From a virus, in IMG/VR virus record IMGVR_UViG_3300022690_001189, positions 1 to 49,026 of that record: DNA of 49,026 bases. One strand, given 5' to 3'. The translations under genes and the position numbers were made by a program. Shown one piece after another: positions 46,728-49,026 of the stretch. Under the pieces are notes generated by a model. It made no database searches. It was not told the DNA's origin and saw only the letters and a list, made by a program, of their open reading frames with translations. Every line of letters begins with the position of its first letter. Within the stretch, counting starts at the first letter, position 1.

Positions 46728-49026
46728 ATGATGGATAGAAAACGACGAATACTTCTTTGTAATGAAGCAAGCTTCCTCTCAACCGGCTACGCGGTGTACG
46801 GCGCTGAGGTATTAAAGAGGCTTCATGCTACGGGAAAGTATGAATTAGCAGAGTTTGCTTCCTATGGAGCGCCGAATGACCCACGCCAGTTTGATATGGG
46901 TTGGAAGTATTATGGGAATTTGCCAGTTAGTGAGCAGGAGAATAAAGTATATGAGTCGGACCCGGCTAATCAATTTGGTAAATGGAAGTTTGAGCACATC
47001 TGCTTAGATTTTAAGCCAGACGTAATCTTTACAATTCTCGATTATTGGATGTGTTCGCATATATTGCATTCTCCGTTTAGAAAGTTTTTTCATTATGTTC
47101 AAATGCCTACCGTAGACAGCACTCCACAGAACGAGGAATGGGTTTCAGGTCATATAAGCTCTGATGCAATTTTTACCTACACGGAATGGGCTCAGGAAGT
47201 ATTAAGAAAGCAAGGAAAAGATAAAATAAATTTGGTTGGTGTTGCCACGCCGTGTGCGGATTTAGAAGTATTTAAGCCTGTCCCCTGTAAGAAGACACAT
47301 AAAAAGGAGTTTGGATTTGACCCTGACTCTTTAATTGTTGGCAGTTTAATGAGAAACCAGAAGCGGAAGCTTTATCCGGAGTTTATTAATGCTTTCAAGT
47401 TATTTTTATCTAAGACTTCGCCCGAAATTGCGAAGAAAACTTTTTTATATTTCCATCTTTCTTATCCGGACGTGGGCTGGGATATTCCACATTTAATTAA
47501 GAAAAGTGATATTGGCCACAAAATAATATTCACTTACATTTGCAAAGGATGTCACCATACTTTTGCATCTTTTTGGAATGGTGCTCGTTGCGTTTGCAAA
47601 GCGTGTGGAGCACCATTAGGATTATTGCCAAACACAAAGCTTGGTATTACTACGGAGGCTCTAGCGAGTGTGATTAATCTTTTTGATGTATATACGCAAT
47701 ATTCAAATTGCCTTCCGCCAACAGAAGAAATTAAATTAAAGCGCGGTTGGGTGTCGATTTCTCAAGTACAAATAGGAGATTTAGCACTGACACATACAGG
47801 AGAATATAAATCGATATTAAATGTGTTTAAGAATCCGTATAAAAATAATATGAAAAAAATAAAGGTTAAAGGAGATTATGAAATATTGAAAATTAGTAGC
47901 AACCATAGAGTTTATGCGTACACAAAAAAAACTTTAGGTAAACCAAATTATTATAAGTCTACTAGAAATTTATTGGGATATCAAATTAGAAATGGAAATA
48001 AAATACCACCACCAGATTTGATTATTGTAAAAGATTTGCAGATAGGCGATTTAATGTGTATGCCAATTGACCAATCAGGGAAAAATATTTCTAAAATTGA
48101 CTTAATGGAATTTACACGACCACAAGATATTGTTTTAAATGATTCTATTAAAATATATATGGGTCATACCTATCCACGTTTTATTAATATATCTGATGAA
48201 TTTTGTCAATTTGTAGGATTATTTGTGGCTGATGGAAGTGTTAGTTATGAGAATGCTAAGAATAGTAATGGAATTCGGGTAACTAATAATATAAATTCGC
48301 ATGATAATAAACAATTATGTGAAAATATATTAGAAAAACTTACAAATAAAAAACCTGCTGTAATTAAGTGCAAACATGCAAATGCTATTATTATTGAAGT
48401 TTATTCAACATTACTCAAAATAGCATTTAGAGAATGGTGCTATGATGGTAAGCAAAAAAAGTTACCTACTTGGATAATAAATAGTTTATCGCCTAATCAA
48501 GAAAAACATGTTTTATCAGGCTTGTTCATGGGTGACGGCTGTTATTTGGATAAACAACAAATATCTTCTTACACTACCGTCTCTCCAATTTTAGCTACAC
48601 AAATTAAATTGTTATTACGTCGAAATAAAATAATTTTTCATTGTCGTATTGACACATGTCCTATGAATAATAAAAATAATTACACTAAACAACCGCTTTA
48701 CACATTTGCAGTGCAAGGAAATATTGCTAAAGGAATGTTTAAAATCAACAAAAGCGTTGGTTCACCAAGCTTATATTTTAATGATTATCATTTGCAATAT
48801 ATTAAATCCATTAAAGACGAACAATATGACGACAAACACGTATATGACATCAAAATAAAAGATAATCATAGTTACACAACAAAAATAGGCGTAATACATA
48901 ATTCAGGTGCCTTAGAAATGCCTTTGGTTGAAGCTGGAGCTTGTGGCGTCCCCATTATGGCCACCGATTTTTCTGGAATGAAGCATCCCCTTGAGAAACT
49001 AAACGGCATTCCAATAAAACCACTCT
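46728..49026 (+). CDS. Glycosyltransferase family 4-like enzyme with zinc ribbon and intein (partial)
   Basis: ATG 46728 (or 46731) opens a frame that is still open at the window end (766 codons visible). The N-domain has LCNEASFLSTGYAVYGAEVL; FHYVQMPTVDSTP and YTEWAQEVL follow; IVGSLMRNQKRKLYPEFINA begins the second domain. A zinc ribbon (ICKGCHH and CVCKACGA) is inserted within the C-domain, and an intein is inserted between YTQYSN and SGALEMPLVEAGACGVP, the E-containing donor loop. Its donor and acceptor are unknown; it may modify phage DNA bases or glycans. Confidence 0.8.
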   Translation, partial: MMDRKRRILLCNEASFLSTGYAVYGAEVLKRLHATGKYELAEFASYGAPNDPRQFDMGWKYYGNLPVSEQENKVYESDPANQFGKWKFEHICLDFKPDVIFTILDYWMCSHILHSPFRKFFHYVQMPTVDSTPQNEEWVSGHISSDAIFTYTEWAQEVLRKQGKDKINLVGVATPCADLEVFKPVPCKKTHKKEFGFDPDSLIVGSLMRNQKRKLYPEFINAFKLFLSKTSPEIAKKTFLYFHLSYPDVGWDIPHLIKKSDIGHKIIFTYICKGCHHTFASFWNGARCVCKACGAPLGLLPNTKLGITTEALASVINLFDVYTQYSNCLPPTEEIKLKRGWVSISQVQIGDLALTHTGEYKSILNVFKNPYKNNMKKIKVKGDYEILKISSNHRVYAYTKKTLGKPNYYKSTRNLLGYQIRNGNKIPPPDLIIVKDLQIGDLMCMPIDQSGKNISKIDLMEFTRPQDIVLNDSIKIYMGHTYPRFINISDEFCQFVGLFVADGSVSYENAKNSNGIRVTNNINSHDNKQLCENILEKLTNKKPAVIKCKHANAIIIEVYSTLLKIAFREWCYDGKQKKLPTWIINSLSPNQEKHVLSGLFMGDGCYLDKQQISSYTTVSPILATQIKLLLRRNKIIFHCRIDTCPMNNKNNYTKQPLYTFAVQGNIAKGMFKINKSVGSPSLYFNDYHLQYIKSIKDEQYDDKHVYDIKIKDNHSYTTKIGVIHNSGALEMPLVEAGACGVPIMATDFSGMKHPLEKLNGIPIKPL
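47709..48902 (+). mobile_element. Intein with LAGLIDADG endonuclease inside glycosyltransferase
   Basis: Precursor residues 328-725 (398 residues). It starts at Cys328 after YTQYSN and ends with VIHN before Ser726. Splicing blocks are visible: ISQVQIGDLALTHTGEY, ISSNHRVYAYT and, near the end, VYDIKIKDNHSYTT plus GVIHN with the canonical His-Asn pair. Two endonuclease motifs are FVGLFVADGSV and LSGLFMGDGCYL. The first C-extein residue is Ser. The intein part looks more AT-rich than the flanks. Confidence 0.88.

Noticed and set aside
1-49026. CRISPR arrays, tRNA or rRNA genes
   Set aside because: I saw no evenly spaced repeats and no cloverleaf-like or rRNA-like sequence; gaps are short, and the Cas4-like gene stands alone. 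A tRNA search tool would be needed to be certain.

Overview
The window is most likely a segment of a large, tailed, double-stranded DNA phage genome. It is strongly AT-rich by eye. All supported genes lie on the + strand and are packed head to tail, with ATGA/TAATG-type overlaps and few gaps. The phage assignment rests on a tail-fibre-like protein at the left edge, a short gp55-like sigma factor, and a phage-type nucleotide and replication set: class II ribonucleotide reductase, dCMP deaminase, dUTPase, dNMP kinase, DnaB-like helicase, CHC2/TOPRIM primase, RecA/UvsX, DnaE-type polymerase, SSB and several PD-(D/E)XK nucleases. Lipoprotein, Sec and Tat leaders plus a TolQ/ExbB-like channel suggest a Gram-negative host. 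Matrixin-type proteases and sulfotransferases hint at an environmental host but do not identify it.

Layout. (1) 1-4430: end of a virion gene, a tail-fibre-like protein, a GT25-like glycosyltransferase, a SLOG protein, then an ExbB-like/ExbD-like membrane pair with small membrane proteins, closed by a hairpin terminator. (2) 4557-9551: accessory metabolism and surface chemistry: a saccharopine-dehydrogenase-like enzyme, a holin-like peptide, a GT4 glycosyltransferase, three sulfotransferase-like genes and an HNH protein. (3) 9586-13191: two Tat-leader lipoproteins, a methyltransferase, a nuclease, a degenerate Nudix protein, a ClpP-like protease and the sigma factor. (4) 13271-18180: a putative virion protein, then a hydrolase block: permuted NlpC/P60 enzyme, secreted trypsin-like protease and two matrixins, one with a peptidoglycan-binding-like domain and a cysteine switch. 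(5) 18182-27850: nucleotide metabolism (PyrE, dCMP deaminase, an HNH-nucleotidyltransferase fusion, intein-split class II RNR), a SpoU/TrmH methyltransferase and small zinc-ribbon or membrane proteins. (6) 28281-38971: recombination and replication genes ending with the N-terminal part of DNA polymerase III alpha. (7) 38971-44593: about a dozen accessory genes, including a DnaQ-like exonuclease, C39-like peptidase, HAD protein and Dam-like methylase. (8) 44590-49026: the C-terminal part of the polymerase, SSB and a glycosyltransferase with an intein that runs off the window.

Working together: RNR, dCMP deaminase, dUTPase, dNMP kinase and PyrE feed dNTPs to a phage replisome (primase, helicase, split alpha subunit, epsilon-like exonuclease, SSB). 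RecA and its neighbouring nuclease and coiled-coil genes serve recombination. The sigma factor probably reads late promoters. Four TTGACA-type sigma70 promoters mark starts of early or middle transcription units. The most unusual elements are the polymerase subunit split over 5.6 kb, the cysteine-switch matrixin, the ExbB/ExbD-like pair, the Tat lipoprotein pair and a predicted leaderless mRNA.
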